In this document: positions 15,801 through 26,100 of the stretch, piece after piece | Numbering within the stretch: the first letter of the stretch is position 1 | Layout of the letters: every line of letters begins with the position of its first letter | Source of the DNA: an uncultured Prevotella sp. | Lineage (GTDB): Bacteria > Bacteroidota > Bacteroidia > Bacteroidales > Bacteroidaceae | Reading direction: 5' to 3' | Assembly (NCBI GenBank): GCA_902477645.1 | Contig: CABSIA010000015.1 | Span: 1 to 33,607 of the forward strand | Length of the DNA: 33,607 nucleotides | Notes under the pieces: model-generated | What the model saw: the letters and a program-made list of their open reading frames with translations, nothing else | The model's database searches: none | What the model was told of the DNA's origin: nothing | Translations under genes and position numbers: made by a program

Positions 15801-15876
15801 CCCAGGTGTAGACTATCGTTGGAGCGTATATCCACATACCCGCACATATCTTATTGGTGCAAAGATTAATTTCTAA
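12862..15876 (+). CDS. SusC-like TonB-dependent outer-membrane transporter
   Basis: Outer-membrane importer of oligosaccharides, 1004 residues. A signal peptide (about 1-31, cleaved after TAAMAQ) is followed by a carboxypeptidase-regulatory-like domain (about 33-108, GVIKDANGEPLVGVTVLEQGT), then the SusC-type TonB-box-like motif EVVVVGYGT (108-116). The plug is at about 122-235 (LQGKVPGLVV, LRGASSL, SIDVLRDASATAIYGSKAANGVI), followed by a beta-barrel ending in the C-terminal motif TRTYLIGAKINF. The adjacent susD-like gene starts 20 bp downstream. I saw no clear TAnnTTTG promoter in the 70 bp upstream. Specificity cannot be read from sequence. Confidence 0.95.
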   Translation: MLKVRNLSKAGMLKTAFSASLLLCSTAAMAQSQKSGVIKDANGEPLVGVTVLEQGTSNGTVTDVNGRYTLKTTKANAKLKVSYIGYETQYITPGQSVTLAADDETLNEVVVVGYGTMRRKDVTSSITTVSAKDLNKGVYTDPAQMLQGKVPGLVVSSTGDPNGSASMTLRGASSLRTGEAMQPYYVIDGIPGVDISMVAPDDIESIDVLRDASATAIYGSKAANGVIMITTKSGKSNQDRVNVTYSGYVAFDDVAKTLDMATADDIRSYVQKNNLDYVYDYGHSTDWQDEVLRTGISHNHNLSINGGGKKTTYMASLNYIDREGIVKGTDMNRINFRSLVSSKLLKDHLDVSVGLNAMYGEHRGVKADYDGASVFDAMNYFNPTLPVYDENGGWSKGDGSQNFNPLSLINEDRSETMWKRMQFIGKATAYLYKGLTWNMNYQYSNNQRTYSGYDSHNSQLPGISDYNGRAQRSTYFGDTQTFETYFNYDTTIAKVHKLGVMAGYSWEERVRNDGFGLTVHNFFDDALSWNQLFYAGAIDGMTAVESGTKEKIRNISFYGRLTYSFDSRYMLQATIRRDGSSVFGDGHRWGTFPSASVAWNITEEKFMDGIKESLKLSNLKLRVGYGVSGNALGFGAYSAVSTYGLKDNKHTTTTINGVPYATLEATKLANPDLKWEKTGMFNIGLDFAFFNGRLNGSIEYYNKVTKDLIWNYPVSSFIYPYGEIAANVGKITNRGVEFSINAIPVQTKDFRWQTTLNISHNKNTVNKLSNEKYSAKSYHQGDPRVAGVSAEGYTQEILEGQPLGTFYTFEFAGYDEHGVSVYWEHDAETGARTGNKIKAPGYKDRAITGCAQPDINLGWNNEFNYKNWSLSMFFTGVFGNDIYNGMRAHYTAPDFFTGGKNVLKEFVTERPATDASTNIPSDKFIENGSYLRLKTLTLGYTFRNLDGWANSIQLYATANNLFTITGYDGLDPEVNMGGIDPGVDYRWSVYPHTRTYLIGAKINF

Positions 15877-15895
15877 ATAACAAATTCGAATAACT

Positions 15896-17542
15896 ATGAA
15901 AATTAATATAAAATCATTGTTCGCAGCCAGCTTGACGGCGCTTACAGTTGGTTGTACAGACTTGGACGTGTCTGTGGATTCACAGTACACAACTTTCCCA
16001 AGCAACCCGGAGGCTATTGAGTCGAAGATGGCGAGTGTTTATTTCTCTATGCGCGACTGCTTTGGCCGCCGTTATATGGAGTCTCAGGCTTTGTCAAGCG
16101 ATGAGTTCACAGCTTTGTCATTTGGTGGTGGATGGGTTGACGGTTATGCTTATGCTAACACTACGTTCCACAGCTGGAATGCCGAGTGTGCTTGCATTGA
16201 CTGGATGGACGGTTTAGGTACGGGTGTTGTAAAGGCAAATGAGGTTATCAACTCGGATGCAGATGATAAGTATAAAGCTTCTGCCCGTGCTATCCGTGCT
16301 TATTTTACATACATAGAGATGGACTGCTTCGGTGATTGTCCCATCAACGATCAGGCTTATGCCGACGAACAGGGCTTTAATGTTTCTGACCGTCAGCCAC
16401 GCGCAGATGTCGCACGCTGGATAGAGAAGGAGCTGTTGGCTGTAGCCGACCAGCTTCCAGAAGAGACAACTGGTGAGAACTATGGTAAGCCTAACAAGTA
16501 CATGGCATACGGACTCTTGGCCCGTCTGTATATCAACTGGCCTGTTTATACAGCCGCTTCTGTAGATAAGTATGATGCCAAATCATACGCAAATGAGAAA
16601 CTGAACGACTGCGTTGCAGCCTGCGACAAGATTATTAAGTCTGGCAAGTTTGAGCTTGGCCCAGTAGCTTATCGCTTCAAGTTTGGTCCCAACAACACCG
16701 AATTGGTTGAGTCTGGACAGATTAAGGACTTTATCTATGCTATGCCTTACCACACTCTCAATGAGACTGGTATGCAGTATGGCCGCTCACATAGCTACAA
16801 AGATATCAAGTCTATGAGTCCCAGCTACTATGGCATGAACCTATCAAACTCTGGCGGTGCCTATATAGCAGTTACACCTGAGTGCTCAAAGCGTTTCAAC
16901 CTTCCTGGCGACGAGCGCAACACCATGATTCTGAACGGACAGGTTTATGTTTACGACCCAGAGACATTGTTGCCTACAGACCAGAAGGCTCTCGACCGTA
17001 ACGGCAATCCATTGGTGCTGACTCAGGAAATAACATTGACTGTATCAAAAGAAGGACATGTATTGGAAGATGAACTCGGTGTAGACGACAATCTCGAGGG
17101 CTGGCGTCAGGGTAACCGTTCTATCAAGTGGTTCGTTATCAACGATGATTTCAAAAACGGACGTAACCAGTCTAACGACCTTCCTCTTATCCGTTATGCC
17201 GACATACTTATGATGAAGGCTGAGGCTATCACACGTGGTGCTACCGCTACGGAAGGTCAGACGGCTCAGAGCCTGTTCAACCAGATCCGTAGTTATGTAA
17301 GTGCGCCTACTATCGATCACAACCCTTCTCTTGATGAGATTTACGAGGAGCGTGGACGTGAGTTCTTCGATGAGAACCTTCGTCGTATAGACATGATTCG
17401 TTTCGGCCACTTCGAGGATGAGTACTGCTTCCATAAGAAGGGCTTTGGTTTCTCAAACTTCGACCCACGTCACCGTGTATTCCCAATACATAAGGACGAT
17501 CTTGATGTTAACCCGAGATGGGTACAGAACCCTGGTTACTAA
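15896..17542 (+). CDS. SusD-like surface glycan-binding lipoprotein
   Basis: The 548-residue partner of the preceding SusC; it sits as a lid on the transporter and binds glycan. The N-terminus MKINIKSLFAASLTALTVGC gives a lipobox with C20 as lipidation site, followed by TDLDV. TPR-like helices carry RAIRAYFTYIEMDCFGDCPI, the classic SusD/RagB block. The C-terminal block (IYEERGREFFDENLRRIDMIRFG) and the final FPIHKDDLDVNPRWVQNPGY (RagB/SusD consensus) are intact. A strong terminator follows at 17591-17642, so susCD may form their own transcript. Confidence 0.95.
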   Translation: MKINIKSLFAASLTALTVGCTDLDVSVDSQYTTFPSNPEAIESKMASVYFSMRDCFGRRYMESQALSSDEFTALSFGGGWVDGYAYANTTFHSWNAECACIDWMDGLGTGVVKANEVINSDADDKYKASARAIRAYFTYIEMDCFGDCPINDQAYADEQGFNVSDRQPRADVARWIEKELLAVADQLPEETTGENYGKPNKYMAYGLLARLYINWPVYTAASVDKYDAKSYANEKLNDCVAACDKIIKSGKFELGPVAYRFKFGPNNTELVESGQIKDFIYAMPYHTLNETGMQYGRSHSYKDIKSMSPSYYGMNLSNSGGAYIAVTPECSKRFNLPGDERNTMILNGQVYVYDPETLLPTDQKALDRNGNPLVLTQEITLTVSKEGHVLEDELGVDDNLEGWRQGNRSIKWFVINDDFKNGRNQSNDLPLIRYADILMMKAEAITRGATATEGQTAQSLFNQIRSYVSAPTIDHNPSLDEIYEERGREFFDENLRRIDMIRFGHFEDEYCFHKKGFGFSNFDPRHRVFPIHKDDLDVNPRWVQNPGY

Positions 17543-17590
17543 AATGGGGAGCGAATCAAATAAAATGATTCTTGATTATAACTAAACTTA

Positions 17591-17642
17591 AAAGAGGCGT
17601 ATTAAACTTGTTTTTAAGTAAAATACGCCTCTTTGTTTTTTT
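17591..17642 (+). terminator. Intrinsic terminator after susD-like gene
   Basis: AAAGAGGCGTATT (17591-17603) and AATACGCCTCTTT (17622-17634) form a perfect 13-bp stem followed by GTTTTTTT. Confidence 0.93.
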
Positions 17643-17665
17643 ATACAAGGGTCATTAATGTCCTA

Positions 17666-17679
17666 ATTGAATATTCAAT
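17666..17679. promoter_or_regulatory. 14-bp perfect palindrome upstream of the GDPD-GH28 gene
   Basis: ATTGAATATTCAAT, 39 bp before the ATG at 17718. Possible operator; could be chance in AT-rich sequence. Confidence 0.35.
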
Positions 17680-17717
17680 AATCTCACGTTAAATAATTGT
17701 TATTCTGACTTTTTATC

Positions 17718-20567
17718 ATGAAAAAGAATCTTTTATTGTTATTATTGTTCTTTTGCCCGCTTATGGTGGGTGCGCAGGAACTGAGAATGTCTTATGTCAA
17801 TGCATACGTGGAAAACAATTACGGACATAGCTGGAAACTCCTTGCCCAAAACTTTGCAGATATGGATGTGTTAGATGAGAGTAACGCATTGAATTTTGAG
17901 AAAATAATTCATGTACCTGGCAAGACGAAAAATCAGCTTTATGTAGATTTGAACTATTGGTTCTTGAAGACTTTTGCCAATGCCAGTTCCAAGATAGAGA
18001 TGTCTGATAAGGAGCTGGGTGTTATTTTGGCTAAGGGATATTTACCAAATATTGCTTGGCATTCGGGTGGAATGTCTTCATACTATGTGCATATCCGGCC
18101 GATTATCCGTTGTGACGTAAAGGATGCCGAGCTGACAGTAACTGTCACAATTCCTAATTACGAGGTGACAAGAGTAGACGACGGTGTATTCTCTGTCATG
18201 CTCGATGTTGATTACGACAAGCATCCTCCTTTTAAGGTGGATCAGCTTTGGCACTTGAATAATTGTTTCCCTTTTGCCAAGAAAGATTTTGCCAAGAAGA
18301 CCTCCAGTAAGGCCTTGGTGATGACCCATGGCTATGTGGAAGTTCTTATGAGCTGCATAGAAAAAGAGTTTGCCAATGCCGAAGAGCAATCAACGGCGAA
18401 GAAATATAATCAGCCAATTTTCAATACTGGCAATAAGCCGATAGAGGTTGTTGTTCACCGTGGCTCCAACGCCTTGGCTCCAGAGAACACCATCGCCTCA
18501 TGTGACTCTGCCTTGAAATATGGCGTCACATGGATAGAGGTTGATGTGAGACCGAGCAGGGACGGTGTGCTTTTTAATCTGCACGATGAGACATTAGACC
18601 GTACTACCGACGGCACGGGTAAGCTATCTGACATGCTGGCCGTGGATGTCAGGAAATTGGATGCCGGCTCGTGGTTTAGTGAGAAATATGCTGGCATTTC
18701 TGTTCCTTCTGTCTCCGAAATGCTCGACCATCTGCAGGGCAAGGCAAATGTGTTCTTTGACGTGAAGCGCGGCACGCCTGTCGTCTTACTGGTAAAACTT
18801 GTCCGTGAGAAAGGCTTTACCAATAAGAGCTTTTTCTGGTTTGCCGACGAGGATATGCTCAAGGAATTTGTGCAGCTTGCCCCAGAGATGAAGATAAAGG
18901 TTAATGCCAAGGACATAGACAGGCTGAGATATTGGCAAACCATCTGCCAGCCGTCATACGTGGAGATTGCTCCGCAATACATCACCGACGACTTTCTTGC
19001 CTACTGCCACCTAAACGGCATTCTCGTTATGGCGGCATGCCAGGAAGACGACACGTCACAGTTTCAGTTAGTTGTAGACAAGAAAGCAGACTTGGTTAAT
19101 CTCGACCGTCCCGAGGTGTTTGTTAAATATAATCGCCCACAACAGGATAAAACTGAAACGAAGAATAAACCGTACACACTATATACAGACGAATTGAAGA
19201 TTGCCAATGACGGCAAGACATTCGTAACCCCGCAACTTCAGCAGGCTATAGACCGCATAGCCAAGAAGGGTGGAGGCACATTGGAAATCACTCCGGGCAC
19301 ATATCTCTCAGGCAGCATTTTTCTTTATTCAGACGTTACACTGCATATACAGGAAGGCGCAACACTGATGGGCTCCGACAATCCCTATCACTACATGCAG
19401 GTCGGTGCAGGGGTGAGTGGTGAGGATAAGCGCAACGATAATGCGTGTATGGCGCTTATCATGGCAGAGAATGCCCAACGCATTGCAATCATTAATGATG
19501 GAACCATATATGGTAATGGCTTGCAACTGGCTCTGAATGCCGACAGCCTGCACCATACAGGCGAATATGTTGATGCCCATTACAACGTCCGCCGTCAGCG
19601 TCCCAGTGAACTGGTGCGGCCGAAGCTGCTATTCTTCACAGGCTGCTCAGATGTCACCTTGCACGGAGGACGTTATCAGGGCAGTGCCAATTGGGGATTG
19701 TCATTCGACCTCTGCCAGAACATGCACCTGCAAGGTCTCGACATTCTGAACCGTGCATATTGGAACAACGACGGCGTAGACGTTACCGACTGCCGGAATG
19801 TTGTTATTGAGGACTGCCTTGTCGATGCGGCCGATGATGCCATCTGTCTGAAATCTTATCATGCCGATGCTGCCAACGAATATATAATAGTGCGCAACTG
19901 CCAGCTGACAAGCAGTGCAAGTGCCGTGAAGTTTGGCACTGCGTCGTGGGGAGGCTTTAAGCATATCGACATAGGCAACATAAAAATAAAGGACACATTC
20001 CGCTCGGCCATAGCCATTGAGAGTGTTGACGGCGGCATAATAGACGACGTGAGTGTCCACGACATACATGCCGTAAACACAGGCAACGCCATATTCATAC
20101 GCTTGGGACAGCGTGCCGGCGACCGTAAGGGAAGCATCAATAACGTAATCATCCGCAATCTCTATTGCCAGGTTCCTTTCGGACGTCCTGATGAGGCTTA
20201 CGATTTGCGTGGCCCGGAGGTTGACTTCTTCCACAACCCTTTCCCAAGCAGTATCTGCGGAATACCCGATAACCGCATCGGTAATGTGACTATAGAGAAC
20301 GTCACCATTGATTGTCCCGGACGTGCCACCCGTGGCATGGCTTATATGCCGCTGTGGAGAGCAAAGGATGTGCCCGAGCAGGTGGCTAAATATCCCGAGT
20401 TCTCAATGTTCGGCGAGTTGCCGTCTTACGGTTTCTATCTCCGACACATCGACAATGTCACATTCCGGAATGTCAACCTTAACTTGGCTGCCGATGATTT
20501 CCGCCCTGCATTCTATATGGAGGATGTAGTTAAGAGCAAGTTTGAAAAGGTAGAGCCGAAACCATAA
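17718..20567 (+). CDS. Three-domain secreted protein: DUF4468, glycerophosphodiesterase-like, GH28
   Basis: A 949-residue exported protein with signal peptide 1-20. Residues about 65-218 resemble DUF4468, a TBP-like fold of Bacteroidota exports. Residues about 242-478 are a GDPD domain with complete active-site motifs: HRGSNALAPENT (H247, R248, E256, N257), EVDVRPSRDG (E274, D276) and LHDETLDRTTDG (H289). These enzymes cleave phosphodiesters of glycerol-like alcohols. Residues about 486-945 are a GH28 beta-helix (AIDRIAKKGGGTLEITPGTY, WNNDGVDVTD, DAADDAICLK) whose GHG block is replaced by SASAVKFGT. The fusion of a phosphodiesterase to a GH28 domain implies both bonds occur in one substrate (inference). 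It lies between the susCD terminator and the GH92 genes. Confidence 0.9.
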   Translation: MKKNLLLLLLFFCPLMVGAQELRMSYVNAYVENNYGHSWKLLAQNFADMDVLDESNALNFEKIIHVPGKTKNQLYVDLNYWFLKTFANASSKIEMSDKELGVILAKGYLPNIAWHSGGMSSYYVHIRPIIRCDVKDAELTVTVTIPNYEVTRVDDGVFSVMLDVDYDKHPPFKVDQLWHLNNCFPFAKKDFAKKTSSKALVMTHGYVEVLMSCIEKEFANAEEQSTAKKYNQPIFNTGNKPIEVVVHRGSNALAPENTIASCDSALKYGVTWIEVDVRPSRDGVLFNLHDETLDRTTDGTGKLSDMLAVDVRKLDAGSWFSEKYAGISVPSVSEMLDHLQGKANVFFDVKRGTPVVLLVKLVREKGFTNKSFFWFADEDMLKEFVQLAPEMKIKVNAKDIDRLRYWQTICQPSYVEIAPQYITDDFLAYCHLNGILVMAACQEDDTSQFQLVVDKKADLVNLDRPEVFVKYNRPQQDKTETKNKPYTLYTDELKIANDGKTFVTPQLQQAIDRIAKKGGGTLEITPGTYLSGSIFLYSDVTLHIQEGATLMGSDNPYHYMQVGAGVSGEDKRNDNACMALIMAENAQRIAIINDGTIYGNGLQLALNADSLHHTGEYVDAHYNVRRQRPSELVRPKLLFFTGCSDVTLHGGRYQGSANWGLSFDLCQNMHLQGLDILNRAYWNNDGVDVTDCRNVVIEDCLVDAADDAICLKSYHADAANEYIIVRNCQLTSSASAVKFGTASWGGFKHIDIGNIKIKDTFRSAIAIESVDGGIIDDVSVHDIHAVNTGNAIFIRLGQRAGDRKGSINNVIIRNLYCQVPFGRPDEAYDLRGPEVDFFHNPFPSSICGIPDNRIGNVTIENVTIDCPGRATRGMAYMPLWRAKDVPEQVAKYPEFSMFGELPSYGFYLRHIDNVTFRNVNLNLAADDFRPAFYMEDVVKSKFEKVEPKP

Positions 20568-20599
20568 TTGTAGGGCCGTTACGTGTAATGGCCCTACAG
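20568..20599. repeat. Dispersed hairpin element (family B), copy 3
   Basis: TGTAGGGCC and GGCCCTACA arms surround a TTACGTGTAA centre, one base after the stop codon of the GDPD-GH28 gene. Probably an mRNA 3'-end hairpin; no T-run follows. Confidence 0.75.
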
Positions 20600-20665
20600 C
20601 ATTGTCAACACGGCAGGCCGAATATGCCAATATGACCAGTCGTGTTTTCTTTTTCAACCATAGCC

Positions 20666-20696
20666 ATTGTAGTTTCAAGATAATTGTGTATATTTG
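20666..20696 (+). promoter_or_regulatory. Candidate promoter of the GH92 operon
   Basis: ATTG (20666-20669, one mismatch to TTTG), 19 bp, TATATTTG (20689-20696). About 45 bp before the ATG at 20741. Confidence 0.65.
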
Positions 20697-20740
20697 CAAA
20701 GACTAATCTTTAATATATAATCTGAAACTGTAAATAAATT

Positions 20741-23113
20741 ATGCGTATACCACTTTTACTACTTGCGATGCTCATTCAAACCCTCGTGGCTTGGGCAGAA
20801 GACTATACCCAGTATGTAGACCCGAGAATAGGAAGCGTTGGGCTTGGCCGTACTTTTATCGGGCCGTCCATGCCGTTTGGTATGGTCAAGCCGGGACCAG
20901 ACTGCATCACCATGCCCAATGCCGGATGGGCACCTATGCCCGAGAAAGTTGTTGGCTTCTCACAGACACACGTAAGCGGAACAGGTGGCGGCCAGAAATA
21001 TGGCAACATTCTTTTGCAGCCATGTTTGAGGGAACAACAGCCTGAGGACGGACTTGTTGCGCAGCGGCGAATAGGCGAGACTATAGATTTGGGATATTAC
21101 TCGTGCCAGTATCAGAACCGTATTACCACAGAGATTACCACCGCGGCCCGGTGTGCCCTGTACCGCATCCGTTATCCTGAGGCAGGACGGCTGTTTGTTG
21201 ACGCCTCGTGGTTTCTTGGCAAAGACACCATACCCGACAAGCGGGAGGCGCAGCAGCTTGTCGCAGCCCGCATTGATATTGTCTCGCCCACATGTGTTGA
21301 AGGATTTTCTACCGTAAGAGGAGGATGGAACAATGGTGACGCATATACCGTTTATTTCTCCATACAGACTGATAAGGCGTTTGAGGTGGCAGATGCAAAC
21401 AGCCAGACATGTATGCTCGATTTCGATGCCAGTAATGTAAACCTGAAGGTCGGCATTTCCTATATCTCATGTGAGAGGGCACGTCAAAACATCATAAGCG
21501 GGTCTTTTGATGAACAGTTGTCAGCACTGAGGACAGAATGGCAGAAAATGCTCTCACGTTTGAAGTATCAGGGCACGGAGCGCAACATGCGCATGTTCTA
21601 CACTGCGCTTTACCACACCATGCTGATGCCTGTGAACAAGACCGGCGAGAACCCGAAGTGGAAAGATGCGCCATATTACGATGACTATTACGCCATTTGG
21701 GACACCTACCGCACATCAACTCCTCTGCTTGGCGTATATTATCCCGAGATACAGCGCGACATTGTAAACTCGCTGCTCAACATCTATAAGAACGAGGGCT
21801 ATATGCCCGATGCCCGCAGCGGCGACTGCAACGGACGCACGCAGGTCATTGCCGATGCCATGGCACGCAGACTCGACGGCATAGACTATGAGCTTGCTCT
21901 GCAGGCCATGATAAAAGACGCTGAGGTGCCGCCTGCCGACCATGAGAAAGAGGGCAGGGGAGGCCTGAGGGAATACAACACCTTGGGGTATATTCCATAC
22001 GGCATACCCCGTGCAGGCACCCGTACTGTTGAATATGCTTTCGATGACTGGTGCATAGCTCAGGTGGCAAAGAAGCTTGGGCACAATGACCTGTATGAGA
22101 AGTATATGAGGCGTTCCGGCAACTGGCGCAACTTGTGGCGATCGGACTATGAGTGGAAAGGCATGAGGGGCTTCATAATGCCAAGGGATGCCGCGGGACG
22201 TTGGCTCGATTCTGTGCCTTGGGGCAAATCGAAGGTTTATCATCCACGGATACCATACCGGCCCGACACAAAGGTTGCGCCATGGTATCTGCCTTGGTGG
22301 AACACGTTTTTCTACGAGGCATTGTCGGCAGAGTACAGTCTCAGTGTCCCCCACGATGTTCCGGGGCTTATTGAGGCATGTGGCGGTGCCGATGCCTTCC
22401 GCAAGCGTCTCGACACGTTTTTTGCCGAGGGACACTACAATGTTGCCAACGAGCCGAGTTTCCTAACGCCGTGGCTCTATCATTTCATTGGCCGTCCGGA
22501 CCTCTCGCGCGACAGGGTGACTAAGATTATCCGTGAGAACTTCAGCGACCTGCCCGACGGACTGCCTGGCAATGATGACGGCGGCGCCATGTCGAGTTGG
22601 CTCATCTGGGGAATGATGGGCAAATATCCTCTTGCCGGCACAGACCGGTTTTTGGAGTTCCCGCAGGATGATGAGACTGCTGTAAAGGCAGAGAGCGAAA
22701 TGCTGATGTGCTTTGTGCTGAACCGCAAATACCGCAACTGGCCATATTCATACCGATGGAATGGCGATTTTCTTATCGTGACGTGCAACACGGCGACATA
22801 TAACATTCCACGAAATGTGGTCGAGAATGCCACAGGCTTCTCATGGCTTAGCGCACAGGCAAAGGATGCCGTCTACAACGATGTCGGCGGCACATTCGGT
22901 TTCATATCTAAGGCTGCCTACCGTCAGCTTGCCGCCAGGGGACGTTTCGTCTACGATGGTATAATGTGGCGCAAGGTCTCAGAGACCGAAGAGGCAATTC
23001 GTGTCAAGGCAGACAAGGACGGCACCGATATGTGGATATCGAAGAACCGTGAGTTGCCGATAGTATTGAAAATGAAGAACAATCCGTTAGGAATAGACTG
23101 GGAAATGAAATGA
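20741..23113 (+). CDS. GH92 family alpha-mannosidase, secreted
   Basis: Calcium-dependent exo-alpha-mannosidase family, 790 residues, with signal peptide MRIPLLLLAMLIQTLVAWA. The N-terminal beta-sandwich begins QYVDPRIGSVGLGRTFIGPSMPFGMVKPGPD and has GFSQTHVSGTGGGQKYGNILLQP, both standard for GH92. The (alpha/alpha)6 part shows DTYRTSTPLL, the YMPDARSGDCNG block, YTLP-like linker regions and the GNDDGGAMSSWLIWGMMGKYPL block with the base aspartate. The block holding the acid Glu reads ANEPSFLTPWLY instead of the usual GNEPxHxIPYLY, so specificity may differ. Its stop codon overlaps the next start by 4 bp (ATGA), so it is cotranslated with the phosphatase-GH92 gene. Confidence 0.92.
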   Translation: MRIPLLLLAMLIQTLVAWAEDYTQYVDPRIGSVGLGRTFIGPSMPFGMVKPGPDCITMPNAGWAPMPEKVVGFSQTHVSGTGGGQKYGNILLQPCLREQQPEDGLVAQRRIGETIDLGYYSCQYQNRITTEITTAARCALYRIRYPEAGRLFVDASWFLGKDTIPDKREAQQLVAARIDIVSPTCVEGFSTVRGGWNNGDAYTVYFSIQTDKAFEVADANSQTCMLDFDASNVNLKVGISYISCERARQNIISGSFDEQLSALRTEWQKMLSRLKYQGTERNMRMFYTALYHTMLMPVNKTGENPKWKDAPYYDDYYAIWDTYRTSTPLLGVYYPEIQRDIVNSLLNIYKNEGYMPDARSGDCNGRTQVIADAMARRLDGIDYELALQAMIKDAEVPPADHEKEGRGGLREYNTLGYIPYGIPRAGTRTVEYAFDDWCIAQVAKKLGHNDLYEKYMRRSGNWRNLWRSDYEWKGMRGFIMPRDAAGRWLDSVPWGKSKVYHPRIPYRPDTKVAPWYLPWWNTFFYEALSAEYSLSVPHDVPGLIEACGGADAFRKRLDTFFAEGHYNVANEPSFLTPWLYHFIGRPDLSRDRVTKIIRENFSDLPDGLPGNDDGGAMSSWLIWGMMGKYPLAGTDRFLEFPQDDETAVKAESEMLMCFVLNRKYRNWPYSYRWNGDFLIVTCNTATYNIPRNVVENATGFSWLSAQAKDAVYNDVGGTFGFISKAAYRQLAARGRFVYDGIMWRKVSETEEAIRVKADKDGTDMWISKNRELPIVLKMKNNPLGIDWEMK

Positions 23114-26100
23114 AGAGACTGTTTGTCATATTTGCCGCCAGCATGTTCATAGCCGTGGCAGGCGCACAGACCCACCGGCAGATGGGCGGAGTGTATTATG
23201 CTTATCACTTTGAGAAAAAAGGCAGGTTCGTACAGCCTGTCCCCAAAGGTTATGAGCCGTTTTATATAAGCCACTACGGACGGCACGGCTCACGCTGGAT
23301 GCCAAGCGACGACCGGTACATTTGGGTTAACAGCCAGTTTGAGGACGAGACAAACCTTACGCCTTTAGGCAAAAAGGTGAAGGCTATGCTTGGGCAGGTT
23401 TGGGAGAATGCCCGTGGCAATGGCGGCAAACTGACCAAGCTGGGTGAGTGGCAGCACCGTGAGATAGCCCGCCGTATGGTTAAAAGCTATCCTGGCATAT
23501 TTGCCGGTGAAATCGGGGTGAAAGCACGCTCAAGCGTGGTAGACCGTTGTGCAAAGAGCATGCAGGCTTTCACTTCTGAGATGCATTCCATGCGTCCCAA
23601 CCTTAGTATGGATGTAAAGACCGACTCGGCGGATATGGCATGGATTGCCTATACATCTGCTGAGGAGAAAGCGTTGGAGGCAAGAACACTGATTGTTCCC
23701 GATGTCAGACCAGACCGTTTTGTTGCTCAATTGTTCATTGACGCGACTAAGGTGGCAGAGCCTATGAAGCTGATGAGCGAGTTGCATACCATAACATCGT
23801 CTTTGCAGGATGTTTGCCTTAACTTTAAGTCTTATCCTAAAAAGATAGAGAAAACTCTCGATAATCTTTTCACAGATGAGGAGTTCGAGAGCATTTACCG
23901 TGCCAACAACCAGCGCATGACTATCTGCAACGGACGGTATGCGCTAAATGACGGCATTCCGGCACGTTGCGCCATATCGCTTTGGAAGAATATAGAGACT
24001 GAGGCTGATGCCGCATTGACAAAGGATAAGCCATCTGCCACATTGCGTTTCGGACATGATACAGCGCTATACCGTCTGCTTACTCTTTTCAACACCAACT
24101 ACGATGATACGGCGGCTGTAGCCACAGAAAATTTTTATGAGGATTTGTCGGAAATACGCTCTGAGGCAATGGACCGCCTGTTGCCTATGGCTGCCAACCT
24201 GCAAATGGTGTTCTACAAAAATGCCGAAGGCGATGTTATTGTGAAATTTACAGTTAATGAGCAGGACGGATTTGCAAGGTTTGATAATGTCGATGAATTG
24301 GATGATATTGACGGTTTCTACTATCGTTGGGACGACTTTAAGGCATATATGCAGAGCCGTCTGCACAGGCTTGAGCATCTTCGCCAGATAACCGCTCTGA
24401 ATACCATGGTAGGCACGGCTCAGGCAAATACCACGACAGCCGGAATGTTCGGAAAAGGCAGCGAGGAGCATGGGCAGACATTGCCTGCTGTATTGGTGCC
24501 AAACGGACAGAATTTCTGGACTCCGCAGACTCAGGACACCGAGAAAAAATGTATTGCGCCTTATTATTACAAGGACTCGCTGTTACAAGGTTTCCGCAAC
24601 AGCCACTGGATAGTTGGCGGATGCACACAAGATTACGGCTCATTTACCGTTGCTGCCATTAGCGGCAAACTCAGGCTGCAGCCCGAGGAAAGGGCTACAA
24701 GGTTCAGCCATGACAAGGAATGGTCGCATCCGCACTATTATGCAGTGAGACTTGATGATGAGCATCTTTTGGCTGAGCTTACCGCCGACAGCCACGCCTC
24801 TCTGCTTCGTGTCACTCCCGACACCGATGAAATGGTGCATATTGTTATAAATCCTAACAGCGACGAGGAACAGGGATTTATTGAGGTAGACACTCTGAAC
24901 CGCATAGTCTATGGCTACAATCCCGTTCACAGAATATATCAGGGGTGGGGCGAGCCTGCGGGCTTTTCCGGACATTTTGTATTGAGATACAACGATGAAA
25001 TGGTGGATTATGGCGTTTCCGGGGCTAAGAACCCGTGCCTGTGGCTGACATTCAAGGGACATGCCCATAAGCCTATGACTTTTGCCATGGCAAGCTCTTT
25101 CACCGACAAGGCTCATGCGATTGCCAATCTTAAGGCGGAAATTAGAGATGTTGATAATCCTGATTTCGGCATGATGGCAGCCCGAAATGCCGACAAATGG
25201 ATAGAAAGGTTCCATACCATCGATGTTGAGACAGCTGATACTGCAAAGGTAAACCAGTTCTACGGTGCTTTCTATCGTGCAAGTTTCCTGCCTCGTGAAA
25301 TGAGCGACTGTAATGGTGACTACCCCAGTTTCTCCTCAGGCAAGATAAAGCACATGGATTCTTCACTCTTCACTCATCGTTCTTCACTTCCTAAGTATTA
25401 CACCGATTTCTCCATGTGGGACATATACCGTGCGCAATTGCCTTTGTACAACATCATTGCCCCCACACTCTCAGGGCAGATGATGCAGTCGCTTGTTGAC
25501 ATGTATTCTGAGCATGGCTGGCTGCCGATTTTCCCATGTTGGAACAGCTACACAGCGGCTATGATTGGCGACCACTGTGCCGTGGCCCTTGCTGATGCTT
25601 ACATAAAAGGCGTGCGGAATTTTGATGCTGAGAAGGCATATCAGGCAATGAGGAAGAATGCTTTTGAGCGTCCTGCCACATACGAGGAGTATAAAGACGG
25701 AATGGGCAGACGTGCTCTTGAATCTTATCTCAAATATGGCTATATTCCGATGGAGGACAGTGTAAAGGAGGCTTTCCATACCTGCGAGCAGACATCACGC
25801 ACTCTTGAATATGCTTTTGATGACTTTGCCGTTGCTCAGATGGCAAAGGCTCTGGGTCACGATGACGACTATAAGTTGCTTATGGAGAGGAGCAAAAACT
25901 GGAAAAACGTTATTAATCCAAAAACAGGATGGGCTGACGGCAGACATGCAGACGGAACATGGCAAGGATGTACAGATCTCGTAAACCGTCAGACCTTCAT
26001 AACCGAAGGCTCTATTTGCCATTACACATGGTATGTGCCTCATGATATTCCCGGATTAATCGATAGAATGGGTGGAAAAGAGAAGTTTGAGCAGAAACTC

